Program-made: the position numbers and the translations under genes | NCBI GenBank assembly: GCA_043228905.1 | Contig: JBHGNT010000027.1 | Coordinates: 429,058 to 493,057, forward strand | Origin: Azolla caroliniana | Lineage: Eukaryota; Polypodiophyta | Length of the DNA: 64,000 bases | Direction: 5' to 3' | Shown here: piece by piece, positions 11,088 through 22,169 of the stretch | Layout: the number at the start of each line of letters is the position of its first letter | How positions within the stretch are numbered: position 1 is the first letter of the stretch | Notes under the pieces: generated by a model | The model's input: the letters and a program-made list of their open reading frames with translations, nothing else | Database searches by the model: none | What the model was told of the DNA's origin: nothing

Positions 11088-11258
11088 AGCTGCTTTCGTT
11101 TCTTTGGGATTCGGCCCAAACTGTTTGGCAGATTCCCACGCGTTACGCACCCGTTCGCCACTTTGTCTTCAACTGTTCTATAGACGAAAACAACGTTCGA
11201 CTTGCATGTGTTAAGCATATCGCTAGCGTTCATTCTGAGCCAGGATCAAACTCGGTTT
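9430..11258 (-). rRNA. rrnS: small-subunit rRNA, copy A
   Basis: The minus strand starts with GAGTTTGATCCTGGCTCAG at about 11253 and shows the universal SSU landmarks in order: CACACTGGGACTGAGACACGG, the 530-loop GCAGCCGCGGTAA, GATTAGATACCC, AATTGACGGGGG, GACGGGCGGTGTG and, near 9450, the 3' minor-domain sequence GTAGGGGAACCTG. Length is about 1.83 kb, typical of plant mitochondria. A (GCAA)n array is inserted in the variable region after the first hundred or so bases (11053-11083). Ends are placed by similarity and may be off by several bases. Copy B at 38439-40266 lacks one base near the 3' end. Confidence 0.95.
11053..11083. repeat. (GCAA)n array inside rrnS
   Basis: About seven GCAA units flanked by the complementary halves AAAGCAGC and GCAGCAAAGCTGCTTT, so it sits in the loop of a hairpin in an SSU variable region. 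It would be transcribed in the mature rRNA unless removed. Confidence 0.9.
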
Positions 11259-11555
11259 TTTGGTCAATTTCTGCCATACGAGGCAGGTTGATGAATTCAT
11301 GTGCAATATTTGAATTTTGGTGTGACTCTTGGTTGGAGAAGGCCACACCACAGTTGGTCTCTTCTCCATAAGCCGGACCGCCAACGTCAAGGCGAGATCA
11401 CATTGGTCCAGTCCCCGCATAGCCAGTGGAAGGGTGAGGTGCATCCACTCAGATAGCATGGGGAGGTCGAATGACTGCGGCCACGTCAATCCGCTTCTTT
11501 TCTTTTCTTGTTGGGCCGCTAGCAATTGTCTAGCTTCTGCTACCAACTCCCCCAT
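11223..11555 (-). CDS. unidentified open reading frame, three related copies
   Basis: A frame of 110 codons overlaps the rrnS 5' end. Its core (SEWMHLTLPLAMRGLDQCDL...) is kept open at 40231-40596 and 58349-58669, although 5' and 3' ends differ because repeat borders cut it. It needs no editing, unlike real genes here. I do not recognise the protein; it may be chance or of foreign origin. Confidence 0.25.
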   Translation of the reverse strand: MGELVAEARQLLAAQQEKKRSGLTWPQSFDLPMLSEWMHLTLPLAMRGLDQCDLALTLAVRLMEKRPTVVWPSPTKSHTKIQILHMNSSTCLVWQKLTKKPSLILAQNER

Positions 11556-12159
11556 CGGGCCGTCTGACTTTACCGTAGCCGATAAGTAGCGTTAATCGTC
11601 TTCATCGCGCTGATGAAGCAGCGGGTTCATCCACCACCTTGGTTCTTCCCCGCAAGCAACTTCCGCCGTATTATCCATAGCTGTTCATCAAGAAGGCCTA
11701 GAGTTAGTTTTCCGATAAGATTCAAGCTACAATTTCAAACAGCACCTTTTCTTCATGAAGCGCAAGAAAACTGCACTGCGGAAGAAGAAGAAGCGGTAAA
11801 AAGTGTAATATAAATGGCTACCAAAGTTCTTCTTTTGAACTTTCAAGAAGGCCTGAATATTCATGGATTATTATACGATAATCTTTAATGCGGCTCAGAT
11901 TGCGGAAAGAATTGAATGCTGGAATTTCGAAATTCCGTTGGTAAAATTCAGAAGGATCATGCAAGAAGGCAATATCATCTTCTGGCCATAATCTGCGAAT
12001 CCAGCAAAGCAAAGCAAAGCAGCACTTTTCTTTTCACTTTAAACCGAGCCGGCGGCAATCTTGATGAATCACTGGCAAGAAGATGCTTTGCACTTTTCTT
12101 TCCACTTTAAAGCAGCAATCTTTTCACTCGGAAATGGCAAAAGAGCTTGGAAGAAGAAT

Positions 12160-12230
12160 AGGCTAGGGACGGAGTCGAACCGTCATTCCAGGATTTGCAG
12201 TCCAATACATTGCCATTATGTTACCCAGCC
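12160..12230 (-). tRNA. trnC-GCA: tRNA-Cys (GCA), copy 1
   Basis: Acceptor GGCTGGG/CCTAGCC, anticodon loop CTGCAAA (GCA), T-arm GACGGTTCGACTCCGTC. Copies at 43836-43906 and 61909-61979. It lies 3' of rps14 on the same strand. Confidence 0.94.
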
Positions 12231-12436
12231 AGCAGAACGTTTTTCCCGCTTAAATGAAGAGAGGCGGGACTCTCATTTAAGGGGGGTGACCTTAGGCCAC
12301 CCTTTGAAATAATCTAAAGCCTTACAATCAATTTCTGCGATGCCATAAAATGTGAACCAACGACAACGATTTTGGGCAAAATAAGAATTAGTGATTGAAA
12401 AAGACCCGCAGCTTGCTTGTGAAGCCGACCAGCGTA

Positions 12437-12968
12437 CTGCCAACACGACTTGTTTATGCCTATTAAAGAACCTTTTAATGCTAATTCACAGAAAACTATA
12501 CGAAGCATACAAAATAACTAATATACGAAACGGAAGCGACCGATGGAAATACGTCAGTTTCTTACTCATGTAAATAAACTATTTCTTAACAACGGCGACG
12601 ACTTTTCCGGAGTCTTATTTCGGTTTTGGTCGGCCAATCAGGTTAGGAGTTCCCTGCCTGACCGCCAATTCAGAACCGCTCGTGACAGTTTCCCGTCATA
12701 CGGCTCCCCGCATCCCATCAGGTGAGGGTTCCGGAATACGAGCTCCCCTGCCCTCTTTTGATCGTGACGATGCCCATGCAGCCAGCAACTGCCGCAAATT
12801 GGCAGCTCATGCCTCCCGGACGACGACGTAGATGCGATCCATCTGTGATGTCCACAGGCGGCCGGCCGGCGGAAAGAACACCTACGCCGTGGTTGGAGTT
12901 CTACTTCCTTGTCGTCGCTTTAGCCCTATCGGCTAGCTAGGGCCATTGCTCAGTTTGTTTCCTCACGC

Positions 12969-13001
<33 letters not shown>

Positions 13002-14339
13002 ATAACTCCTAGACTCAAGTGAAAAACCGACCATCAGCGTATCTGATGAGAGAGGATTGAAACCTCGTATCTTCCCCATTTTCCCGCGTCTCGTGACTAA
13101 TTCAAAAATTTCCTTGCATCAGCGTCGATTACGTACTCTGGCTTTCTTGTTGATAGATATGTGGATCACTCTGGTGGCGTCATGGCGGCGAGATCGACCC
13201 GAGCGAAAGTAGCTATTGGGTTCGAATCCCGCTTCTTTTCTTCCGCGGTTCGCCTTTAGGCCATGAGGGCGATCCGATCCCCAGTAGCAGGAGTCCTGAA
13301 AGGTCATGGAACTGGCCATACTTCCACTTTCACTCTCACTTTCGCTTTTGCTTCTACTTTCAGAGGTATGTATATTCAGCAAATCGGATCAGATTGTCTA
13401 TCCATGACAGAGCGAGTGCTACTCGTAGTTCAGGGGCAAGGTATTTTACGTTGCTTACTTTCCTTTTGGCCAATCTGCGCTCTTTATCTTCGAATGTTGA
13501 AGCATATTGGCTGCTCCCTTTCCCTTAAAATTAGATGCGGGGACACTTTGGCACGTCCCGATAATTAATTACTACCGGGCCCTCGCTTATTGTCCCATCC
13601 TATCCCTGTTCACCGTACGGTTGGCTCTTCTGAGTGCGACCTCAGAGGTGTGCGGGGTTCTCCAGTTCCGGGATTCCATATTTCAAAGAACCAGGCCGTA
13701 AGGCTTCCGCTCTACGCCGGAGGCGCGCTCGAAGAACGGGAAAGGACAGACAACCCCTTTCCCTCGGCCTCTGTCCCATATTTTGGACGCAGGAAGCAAT
13801 CCTGCTTTCCTGTTTCGACGCTTCAAACGCTAGGATTGCGGTTGCCTGCTGTCCGGTTCAACTTAGGCTTAGCCTTCGGGGATGCAGTACCGCCACTCAG
13901 CACTCACCTAGACAATACCCAAAGTGTTTCATTCCCACCCTGTCTCCCAACGAAAACAAAGAAGGGGCAGATATCGTCACGCGCGCCCTTGCTTGAGATT
14001 CAAAGTTCCCCACTTTCGCCGGGTTCTGAATCCCTTTCATGCCCAGCTTCATGCCTTTGGATGCCATTCTCCCAGCACGTGGGCACGCTGTTACCCTGTT
14101 CCCGAGGGAGAAGGACTTTCACCTTCATGGAAACTCAGTTCACTAACTCCGCCATCCGAGCGCGAATGAATGCAAAATGAGTGCACAGACGCGACTCAAC
14201 GTCTTAACCTGTGAACAGGTCACGCTACCCGACCAGAAAGATTTCTATCTTAACGAATGGCTTTATAGGGCATTCATTTTAATTCATATTTAGCCGCAGG
14301 CTTTCACGGTTTCTAATCTCATATATTCTTATTAGACAC
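12437..14339 (-). CDS. rps14: ribosomal protein S14, two exons, copy A
   Basis: Encodes mitochondrial S14. Exon 1 (14339-14229, 111 nt) starts at GTG and reads NKNI.D..KPAAKYELK.MPYKAIR; exon 2 (12622-12437) reads RNKTPEKSSPLLRNSLF through RIVFCELALKGSLIGINKSCW. Both fit S14 in order. Eight in-frame stops need U-to-C editing. The codon after the final Trp is CAG, which C-to-U editing turns into UAG where relatives stop; this gives 98 residues. Without it the frame runs to 12314. The exon junction is close to codon 38 of other plants, the site of a known plant rps14 intron. It is the last gene of the minus-strand ribosomal operon before trnC. GTG as start is inferred. Confidence 0.88.
12623..14228 (-). 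other. group II intron in rps14
   Basis: 1606 bp from GTAGCG at 14228 to an AC end at 12623. A 34-nt domain V hairpin with GAAA loop occupies 12673-12706. No open maturase frame is evident. A (TTGC)n array lies near 12968-13001. Confidence 0.85.
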
Positions 14340-15682
14340 CCATATAACCTTCTCTAATGACGTATGACTAAACCTCGACACATAACTTAACCTTTTTTTA
14401 TGACCCTTCCATCTGCCTTTCTCATATCTCCAAAGTTTCGTATGTTTCGGATATGGCGCTTGAAGTAAGTCCCTTTTTGAATGAAAAAAAACTCATATTA
14501 GTGGCGTTGGCTTCTGTAAATCCCCTGCGTGCGATGTGCTCTAAAGGCACAGAGAATCGTACACTTAAGCGGCTTAGGCGGTTGAGAGATACCTTCCCTT
14601 CCCAACTGCTGGCTGGGGTAGAATCCTATTACTAAAAGGCGGGCGCATGAACCCTCTTTCAACCTTCTCAGGAACCATATTCTTATGGTTACTGCATCAG
14701 GACCTACCTAAAGGTGAATCAAACCCTGAATTGAATACACGGGTCTCTTCATGAATAGTTGTGCAATGGATTCGAGAATCCGGGGAAATTTCCTCCGAAG
14801 CATACCCATCCAATCCGATAGCCGTTAATGTCCTAAGTGTGGGGAATTGAGACTCGGCGACCGAAGCAACTTATCCGACCATCCAATCATGACCGGCTGT
14901 TGCCTGATGGTCTAACGGCTCGAAAACGGGTGGGTCCTTAGACACTCGCTAGACCGGGACTAAACGTCGGTCGGAAAAATCTGATCCAAATTAATTGCGA
15001 AACCAGAACTAGAAGAAGTTTCTAGATACAGAACACGATTAAATACAACCTTACCAACATTTGATATGATCTCAACTTGATACCTGTTAAGTTGAATCTG
15101 CCTATGGTTGTTAAGCCTGTGCCTTGGCATGTAGAGACGGAAAAAGAGACCAAGAATGGTAAGACCTTAGTTACAGCGGCGGTGGTTACTTAACTGATTC
15201 CGTTGATGTGTATTATCGTTACCGTTTATTAAGCAGTAAGAACCCGCCCGGCCCGGCCCGGCCCGGCCCGGCCCGCCGTAAATAGACGAAACACTTCCCG
15301 CATGCACCCCGGCTAACAAATAAGTACTAGTTTAAAGTAATGAACTAGTGAAAAGCACTACAGGCATTCATGCCATCTTATTGAGAATAAATATTATGGT
15401 TGGCATCCAGTTGAAAAATTAGAGCAACCAAGCTTTAGGCGAGCAACCCTTGCCTTATTCTCTATCGGAGCGGTTCTTCCCCCTCGTCCGCCTAAAAAAA
15501 CACGAAACCAAACACAACAAAATGATGGAACACGCACGAAAAACAACAAAAAGCGCGTCCCGCAATCAGATTCACCAAAACAGAAGCGAGAAATGAGCAC
15601 AGAACAACCCAGCGTCCCGCAAGCAATCAGAGACTGTACAGGAAGCTGGCAAAAACAATAACGAAGATGATGATGAGTCTAA

Positions 15683-16082
15683 ATGCATGCCGCGAAGAGC
15701 CAGCCCGAGAGCGCACGCACCGGGAACACTACAGCGGATAAAAAGAAAAGCAAAGAGTATCGGTTGGACGCTGCGATGGTTGATGAAACACAACAAAAAA
15801 AAGATGGTGAGACTAAGGAGGAGATCGACCCGATACAGGATGCACATTTGAAAAGCAGCAAAGAGGATTGTTCGAAGTCTGATGATGAAAGCAGCAGGCA
15901 GCATTGTCAGTGATGAAGATTATGAAGACGATTGCGAGAATGGGGGTAAAGATGTGTGGGGTAAACTGCTGGATGCGGGTGCTTTTCTGGACGAATCAGT
16001 ATCTAAGGTTGATGATGATGAGAAGCCTTTAAGTCAAAGGATTGATAAGGAGTTATCAAAAGAAGCCCGCCGGCACCTGTAA
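15683..16082 (+). CDS. acidic, charge-rich open frames, unidentified
   Basis: Two overlapping plus frames (15683-15913 and 15882-16082) encode runs such as DDESS and SDEDYEDDCENG, with a Lys/Glu-rich first half. A third frame continues at 16042-16362. No editing would be needed. The shift from frame to frame suggests one older coding sequence broken by small indels. Composition looks nuclear rather than mitochondrial. No function can be given. Confidence 0.3.
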
Positions 16083-16384
16083 AAAGGCGGAAGAAGCCGG
16101 CCGAAGAAAAGAAAAGAAAAGAAGCGGTTTTCATCATCCGGATGAACCGGCCGGGCCGGCCGGCGGATTAGAAGGCGGCTTTAAAGCATTGCTTTATAGA
16201 ATAGATAATGCTATGAGGCTGAACCTTCATGGATGCAAGTTTTACGCTTATCAGCAGCATTATGGCAGTATATTTACTGATTTTACTACGGCAGGCAGTT
16301 GGCAAATTTGTTTTACTGAAAGAAAGGTCGGGACTGTACTACTTTTTGTAATGAGAGAGTGAAAGAGAGGTTGGGACCGCACTA

Positions 16385-16415
<31 letters not shown>

Positions 16416-16529
16416 CGCGTGAAAGACTCATGGTAGGCTCTAGTCAATGGGATTCCCTGCCCACCAAGAGGAGACGGAACTGAAGCACCTAATAAGGCAG
16501 GCTCGCTTCGCTCGTCTCAACTATTTCAC

Positions 16530-16556
16530 TCGCAAACCAATACCTTAAGCCAAACA
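16530..16556 (-). pseudogene. fragment of trnS-GCU
   Basis: GCAAACCAATNCCTTAAGCC is shared with the D-arm and anticodon arm of trnS-GCU; the rest of the tRNA is missing. Confidence 0.5.
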
Positions 16557-16711
16557 TACATCTCATTCTGTCGAATCAATTCTGGATCAATTGGCAATGG
16601 TTTTATTCTTAATGAGGGGAACTATTTGAGGAATAGGCTTTCCTGCCTGGGCGCCCACTTCCTTCGCGAAGCGAAGCGTTCCTGCGGGCAGTTCTTCTCC
16701 TTACACTGTAA

Positions 16712-17119
16712 TTACGACCATTGAACAAACTTGGTTGACACACGTGGTCTATGCGCTGCTAATGTTGCAGCTTCTCAAACATTTAACAAACTCACACCAT
16801 CCGTTTCGGATAAGATCTATCCCGTCACCACACGAGCCATCCAACCTGAAGGGTTTCCCTTTCCCTTTCCCATTCTCACTTCTGTGGGCTTACGGGTAAT
16901 GGGAATATCTGCGAAGATTCTTACCCATATTCGACCATTTCTCTAGAAATGTCTGCTTGTAGCGCGACGCGCTGCTTCAATGGTTTAATATAGAATACGA
17001 CCCGCTGAACAGCTTTTAATGCCATATTTTCCGAAACTAAGTCATGTACCGTCCGTTCTGCAACCTTTACATTTGCCCTTTTAACATTTCCAAAACTTTG
17101 TACGTTTTAGATATAGCAT
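16712..17119 (-). CDS. rpl16: ribosomal protein L16
   Basis: Encodes the large-subunit protein L16, which sits near the peptidyl-transferase centre. From ATG 17119 the frame gives 135 residues to TAA 16712-16714. It shows the L16 order: [56 protein letters not shown] and the C-terminal STKFVQWS. Six in-frame stops need U-to-C editing to Gln or Arg. The start overlaps the last codons of rps3, as in other plant operons, so co-transcription is likely. Length equals that of other plant L16 proteins. Confidence 0.94.
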
Positions 17120-19505
17120 CCGAATTGAGTCCCTTCTTGTTCTTTGAAACATGTTTGGAATACAGAATCCACACCTTGACGCCCGGGATCCCATAACGAG
17201 TGAATATTTCTGCTCTTGCGTAATCAATATAATCAGAAGATACATGTAAGGATATTGAACCATATTTCATACATTCAGTTTGAGCTATTTCTGCACCATT
17301 CGATCAACCTGGACGACAAATACAGATTCCCTTCACACATTCGCAGTTTTCAATCTATTAGAATATGGATGTACAAATTTATACAAATGATTTCTTTTTT
17401 TCTGGTCCCCAAGGTATCTCCTAAGCTATTGGAAAAGCACTTTAATGGAAAAAATCAGCTCTTACTGGCTTAATCGGGATATTAGTGCTTGTTTCACTAG
17501 ATGAAAAAAGTTACATTTCAGGCCACCAAGGTTTAATCTTCTTCCGGCAACGATGACTGCATACTTTCTTAGTTCCTCTGAATCAGGCGTTCACTATGTG
17601 CGAGCGTCAGCGGGCATCTCCTCCTGAAGAAGAGTGACTATTGCACGGATCCTTCTCTCTGGGTTTCGTACATTCACGTCAGGCATCCTTATTATAGTGG
17701 TACCGACAGCACAGATTTCTTGCTTTCTCACGTAAGGCATTCCCTATATACAGACACAGTTTCCTCTCTGCAAACCTACCCCGAGCATTCCTCATTTTCT
17801 CAGAGCGTCGGGCGGCATCCCTACTATAGGAAAAGGATAACAGAGAGGGAGAGAGAAGCAAAAGATTGTCATCAGTTATGTTAACCGTAGTGGGGTCAGA
17901 ATGAATTTAGTTCTTCATACGAAGAAAGTGTTGCACGACCAGAGGCATAATAGGTGCGGTTGCCAAGGGGCGGCGAGAGTTTTCGGAGGCCTTCTCGCCG
18001 CGGTTTTCCCCTAGTAATCCTCCCTCTTCTCTCCTTTTTCATATCGCCCTGCGGTCCGTGAGATAGAGTCGAGAGTCCACTTGCGCCTAGTAAGAGGGTT
18101 CATGCGGGCTCCGCATGAATGAACCGCTTCATCGGCTTGACGAGGGCAAAGCACAGGAAAGGCAGATGGGCATTTCCTATGTCCCATCCCCCTCTCGTAA
18201 CTAGTGCAGGCTACACAAGTGCTCTCCGAACCGGGCTGGATAGTCACCCATCACACGGCTCTCTAACTTGACGGGTGAAAGGCCGAGTGGGAACCCCGGA
18301 AATTACCCCTTTCCCCTTCGGCTCTCAGAGCGTGACAAGTGCATAGGCTCCTTCCCGTTTTCTACTTGGCATTCACCAAGTGCCGGTTCCGCCTTAGGAG
18401 GGTAGGCAGGTGGTATGGGCCCTCTGACTTCTTTCCGGGGCTTTCCTCCCATAAGATCTCGCCGTTGTTTCCTACATGGCTTGTCCAATTGTTGATCGAA
18501 CGCCCTGTGTTGGGATGTCATTTAGTGTTTTGTCCCCAGTAACATGGGTAACCTGCTCTATCCTTTCCTTTCCCTTCTGTGCAATGGGTGGGTCGAGGGA
18601 AGATCATTCGGCCCAATTAATCAAAACCCTCAGTAGGCATAGAGCGAGGCAGCGTGCGTTCGCGCTCCCCATTCGCCGAAATTAAGTGCCAATGGTTAGC
18701 TGTCGCCGGGTAGCCAGCCCCGAACTTCGATTCGCCAAGCTTTGCCCTCATCTTAATACCGAAAGCAGGCTCGCTCTATGCTGTTGAGTTACCCGTAGAC
18801 TTTTTGGTTCAAAATACGGGCGGGCCTTCGTTCGTTCCGCCAACAAACAAGTTCTTCGAACTTTAACCTCCTTGCCGCACATGCTTTGGTCCTCGCGTTC
18901 GTTACCGAGCAAGAGTAAGTGCAACGCCTTTGTACAGTACATAATTGAGCGCACGCAATTTTTCATGCAGGAACTAGACCGGCCGCCCTCTCGATTAGCG
19001 TCATCAACAATATCATCAACCAAAAAATAATAGTAAGCATCATTGAACTAGAAAGAAGAATACATGAATGAATGTCCTTTTAGGGAAATGATGAATGATA
19101 CACCTACCAAGGCGAAGGTCAACTTTGCGATTTCTTCCTCTAGTTTTCCTCTTTCTTCCCCCAATTTTATCTTTCCCTCCTTTAGTTTTCTTTTTCTTTT
19201 CCTCGGACAAAATCCTGGGAAAAATTGAACGGAAAAAATATCTAAAATCTACATCCTAATACAACAATTTTCCATAACAGTAAATGGAGTCAAGAGTTAC
19301 TCTGTCTGGCTGTGGGAAAAGCAGCCGAAAGAAGCCAGCCGTGTGAAGGGCTGGCTTCCATTCACCAGCCAGCGCGGACTAAATCAAGTGCTCTTCGAAC
19401 CGTGCAAGATGGTTGCCCATCACACAGCTCTTCAACCCAAGTTGCCTATATCGTGCGTTGCGTGGTGGATCCCAAGTCTTTCAAGCAAGAAGCGCTTGAT
19501 CCTCT

Positions 19506-19539
<34 letters not shown>

Positions 19540-20745
19540 TCCCCACGCTGTGCACTTGCTTCTCTCCGCCGATCAAGCAGCGATGCTGCTCGAACCGCTT
19601 CTTCCGCATGATGAAAACCGCTTCTTCGGCCGTTAGGTTCCGACACTCTGCCGGCCGCATGAACCGCCGCGCCGGCCGGAATGCCTTTCGAAAACAGCAA
19701 GCAGCTTTTTATCTAAAATGCCCACGTGCGCTCTCCCAGTCAAACGTGGGTCGGAAGCTTGAAAAGAAAAAAACGCGTCTTCAGTCAAAGCCTTCGGCCT
19801 TGGCTCACTGAATCTCCTAGAGTTTGAAGTGATTCCAGGTGCCTGCTAATGACCGCGACAGCTTCGATCAGGCAGCTTGGGCTATCCACTTGAAGTCTTC
19901 CACGTCGTCGGTCGTTTTCCCTTGTTTCAATGATGACTTAATCTCTGGCCGAAGGGCGGGCGGGCTTCCCGGCCGGCGCGGCGGCACAAGGTCGATCGGT
20001 GTTAAAACGGTTCGTAGCTGTTCAGTCTCATCTAAGAGTTGACCCGATATCTCTGTACTGCTTGAGTGTGCAATGCTGAACCCGTTCTTTCTTGCTTGTG
20101 GGCGCGTTGATTTAGGCTCCTCCCCTTCCACTGCATAGCTGCGCTTCCTTATCATCCGCTTCTTTTCTTTTCTTTTCTTTTCTTAGGCGCGTTTTTTGGC
20201 GGGTACTATGAGCCTTCTGCCCCACGCGTCCGCCCGCAGGTTAGATGCGTGGTTCACCGGTTCCACCGAATACTCTCACTTGTTGAAGCACAGTGCGCTT
20301 TAGGCCCAAGCCGCAGGGCTTCCCGAAGGGCTCGGGCCCTCTTTGTCCGGGTACATGCGCCAGCGATCAGCGCATGTACAGAGAAGGCGTGGTGTTGCCT
20401 TTCCCCCTGAAAAGCTAGGCTTGGTATCCCTTCCGCCGCACCTCGCGTTCATGGTATCTACATTCAACTGTGCTTTAGAGACACGGTCAAAGTACGCCCA
20501 AGGATTGGTTAGGCTCAGCTCCTGTCACGACATGCTCTGGTCTCCTCCCTTCGTTCCCTGAGGCTGTGGTCCCCTAGCGTTAGAATAAGTTGTGTCCGTC
20601 TTGTTGCGGACATCTGCAATGCCCTGACCGACATGCGGCAGGCAATTCATTCAGTGACTTCGCGGTCGCCCTCACTAAACCGACTTGAATCTGAATGGTA
20701 GTTCGGATTAAGTCTGACTGAAATCAGATTTACCTTTCATGCCGT
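17067..20745 (-). CDS. rps3: ribosomal protein S3, three exons
   Basis: Encodes mitochondrial S3. Exon 1 is 20745-20672 (74 nt), starting at ACG, which needs editing to AUG, and reading [11 protein letters not shown]; exon 2 is 19283-18955, reading [16 protein letters not shown], then [18 protein letters not shown]; exon 3 is 18196-17067, including [13 protein letters not shown] and the C-terminal [14 protein letters not shown]...[15 protein letters not shown]. The exons sum to 511 codons. Exon 2 has about 50 extra Lys/Arg-rich residues between the DVDF and LGRC blocks, and after FIH a run of Arg-type stops. Many in-frame stops require U-to-C editing. The gene starts 7 bp after the rps19 stop and overlaps rpl16. 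The exon 2/3 junction is supported by intron ends but its phase differs from my expectation for the known second intron, so it is less certain. Confidence 0.87.
18197..18954 (-). other. second rps3 group II intron (rps3i249 position)
   Basis: 758 bp from GTGCGCTC to an AC end. Domain V is the 34-nt hairpin at 18228-18261 with a GTGA loop. A 115-bp stretch (18345-18455) is closely similar, in the same transcript sense, to the truncated intron after atp1 exon 1 (35274-35390). In ferns the atp1 intron is known to be a paralogue of this rps3 intron. Confidence 0.85.
19284..20671 (-). other. first rps3 group II intron (rps3i74)
   Basis: 1388 bp, starting GGGCGACC exactly 74 nt into the reading frame and ending AT. 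Domain V is at 19397-19430. The segment between domain V and the 3' end is about 110 nt, unusually long, because a CAGCC-rich palindromic insertion sits where domain VI belongs. (GCAA)n lies at 19506-19538 and (TTTTC)n at 20158-20184. Confidence 0.87.
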
Positions 20746-20751
20746 ATCCTA

Positions 20752-21012
20752 TTACCGTACCTTCTATCTCGGCTTGATCTTAGTTGTTCTCGAGGCCTTT
20801 CATATAGAAGCAAACTCTCCAAATTTATGACCAACCTTTTCTTTTGTAACCTTCAAACGAATAAAAGATCGCCCATTATGAATTTATGCATAGCAACCAT
20901 CAAATTTAGGCGAAATGAAAAGTCTACATGACCAAATTCTCCCTCTGATCTTTTTCGTCCTTCTCGACAAGCAAGCATCAACAAAAGGGCCTTTCCATAC
21001 AGATCATGCCAT
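20752..21012 (-). CDS. rps19: ribosomal protein S19
   Basis: Encodes small-subunit protein S19. From ATG 21012 the frame reads VWKGPFVDACL, KKIRGRIWSCRLFISPKFDG, IHNGRSFIRLKVTKEKVGHKFGEFA and KASRTTKIKPR, the complete S19 order, and ends at TAA 20752-20754 after 86 codons. Four in-frame stops need U-to-C editing. The start lies 3 bp downstream of the rpl2 stop, and rps3 follows after 6 bp, so these genes must be one transcript. Confidence 0.94.
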
Positions 21013-21015
21013 AAA

Positions 21016-22132
21016 CTAATTTCTGCGTTTCCTCACTATTGCTCAAAATCCACATTTGGTGGGCTTTCCCCAAAGTAACACCAAAAGTCTACCTCCTTTC
21101 GTGCGTCCTTCGCCTCCTCCGTAAGAATAATCAACCAGATTCATAACAACACCTCAAACAATGGGGCGTCTGCCTAACCACCGGCTTTGCCCTGCTTTGC
21201 CAAGCTTACGTATGCCATGGTCGAGATTAGACACTATACCGATAGTAGCTCAGCATCAGAAATCTATAGGTTTGTGAACACCTAAGAGTGACCGCGCAAT
21301 ACATTATGTATTCTCTTTCTCAATTGTTTTAGCCTTGACCCCTGCAGCTCAAGCTGACCCTGCGCCTTAACCTGGCTTCCATTCGGTATTATGTACCCAT
21401 GCGCCCCTAGCTATATGGGCTGATGGTATGCGATTTCCCACCATTTAAAAATACGGATCAAGTACATATTTTTTATCGCTATAAGGGTCGGCGTAGTCTC
21501 CTCCAGGGCGTAGCCAGGAACCACTCTAACGGCTTCCCCACGGGACCTTCTCTTCTAACCACTTTCAGCCTTCATTCACTGTGTTGAACGAGGCTGAAGG
21601 TTTAGACCAATCATAATTCATCGCCATCCTGCCTGCTTCCAATTAATAACTAGCTAATATATGGGTGTTAGCCTAAGCCGCACCATTACTGCTGGGGCTT
21701 GGCTCCCGAACCGTGCATGAGCTATAGGCCTCACACGGCTCTTCCTAAGAACTTAAATCCTCACTGGCTCTGCAATCCCTGATCAGAGAGCCTAAGCATT
21801 CAGTCGAGGCCTTGGGTTCTTCCGGGAATAATACGCTAGAATTCCCGCCCGTTCTGCCCACATCTCCAGCCATTCGTGGCTAAGGTCTTAAGTCTTCGAG
21901 TCAGCCTATTCTTTTTGAAGAATCCTGCTGCACTCACGGGCATACAGCCTGGCGGGCCTTCCGTTTCCGGAGCTTCATGGGCGTTGCCCCGTTCCTCAAT
22001 CAGATGTTTGGATGTGAGCTATACTCCGCGGGAAGCTCCACGAGCGTATGGCCTTGCCAATTGACCCCTTTTCTCGTATGACTGGGAACGCTGCTCAGTG
22101 ACAACCTCTCGATCGTCGCCGCCTTGGCCTCT

Positions 22133-22169
<37 letters not shown>

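Larger units (their letters stand above)
6402..11540. repeat. large repeat R1, copy A
   Basis: 5.1-kb direct repeat identical, as far as read, to 35411-40548 except for one extra base at about 9552 inside rrnS. It carries trnR-UCU, rps2, trnG-UCC and rrnS. Its left part (6356-6721) also occurs at 24038-24403. Repeats of this size usually recombine in plant mitochondria. Confidence 0.93.
11796..14251. repeat. repeat R3, copy A (trnC-rps14 region)
   Basis: Matches 61545-64000 to the window end and, for its first 0.8 kb, 43467-44263. The other two copies carry a 5-bp tandem duplication (CCAAA) near their start. The unit holds trnC and rps14. Confidence 0.92.
14340..16711. other. spacer between rpl16 and rps14
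   Basis: In bryophyte-type operons rpl5 lies here. I tried all minus frames and could not support rpl5. The region holds a CCCGG array at 15244-15275, plus-strand acidic open frames at 15683-16082 and a (GCCT)n array at 16385-16416. Confidence 0.45.

Noticed and set aside
13160-13240. tRNA in the rps14 intron (TGGGTTCGAATCCCG)
   Set aside because: Only a T-arm-like hairpin; no matching acceptor strand or anticodon arm upstream.
14350-15300. rpl5 between rpl16 and rps14
   Set aside because: Position fits the ancestral operon, but none of the three frames shows L5 blocks even when editing is allowed for.
18300-18700. Possible maturase gene in the second rps3 intron
   Set aside because: The frames are short and broken and I could not find reverse-transcriptase or domain X motifs; similarity to the atp1 intron is intron sequence.
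20881-21012. Frameshift in rps19
   Set aside because: Caused by my reading one T too many; the sequence stays in one frame from ATG to TAA.
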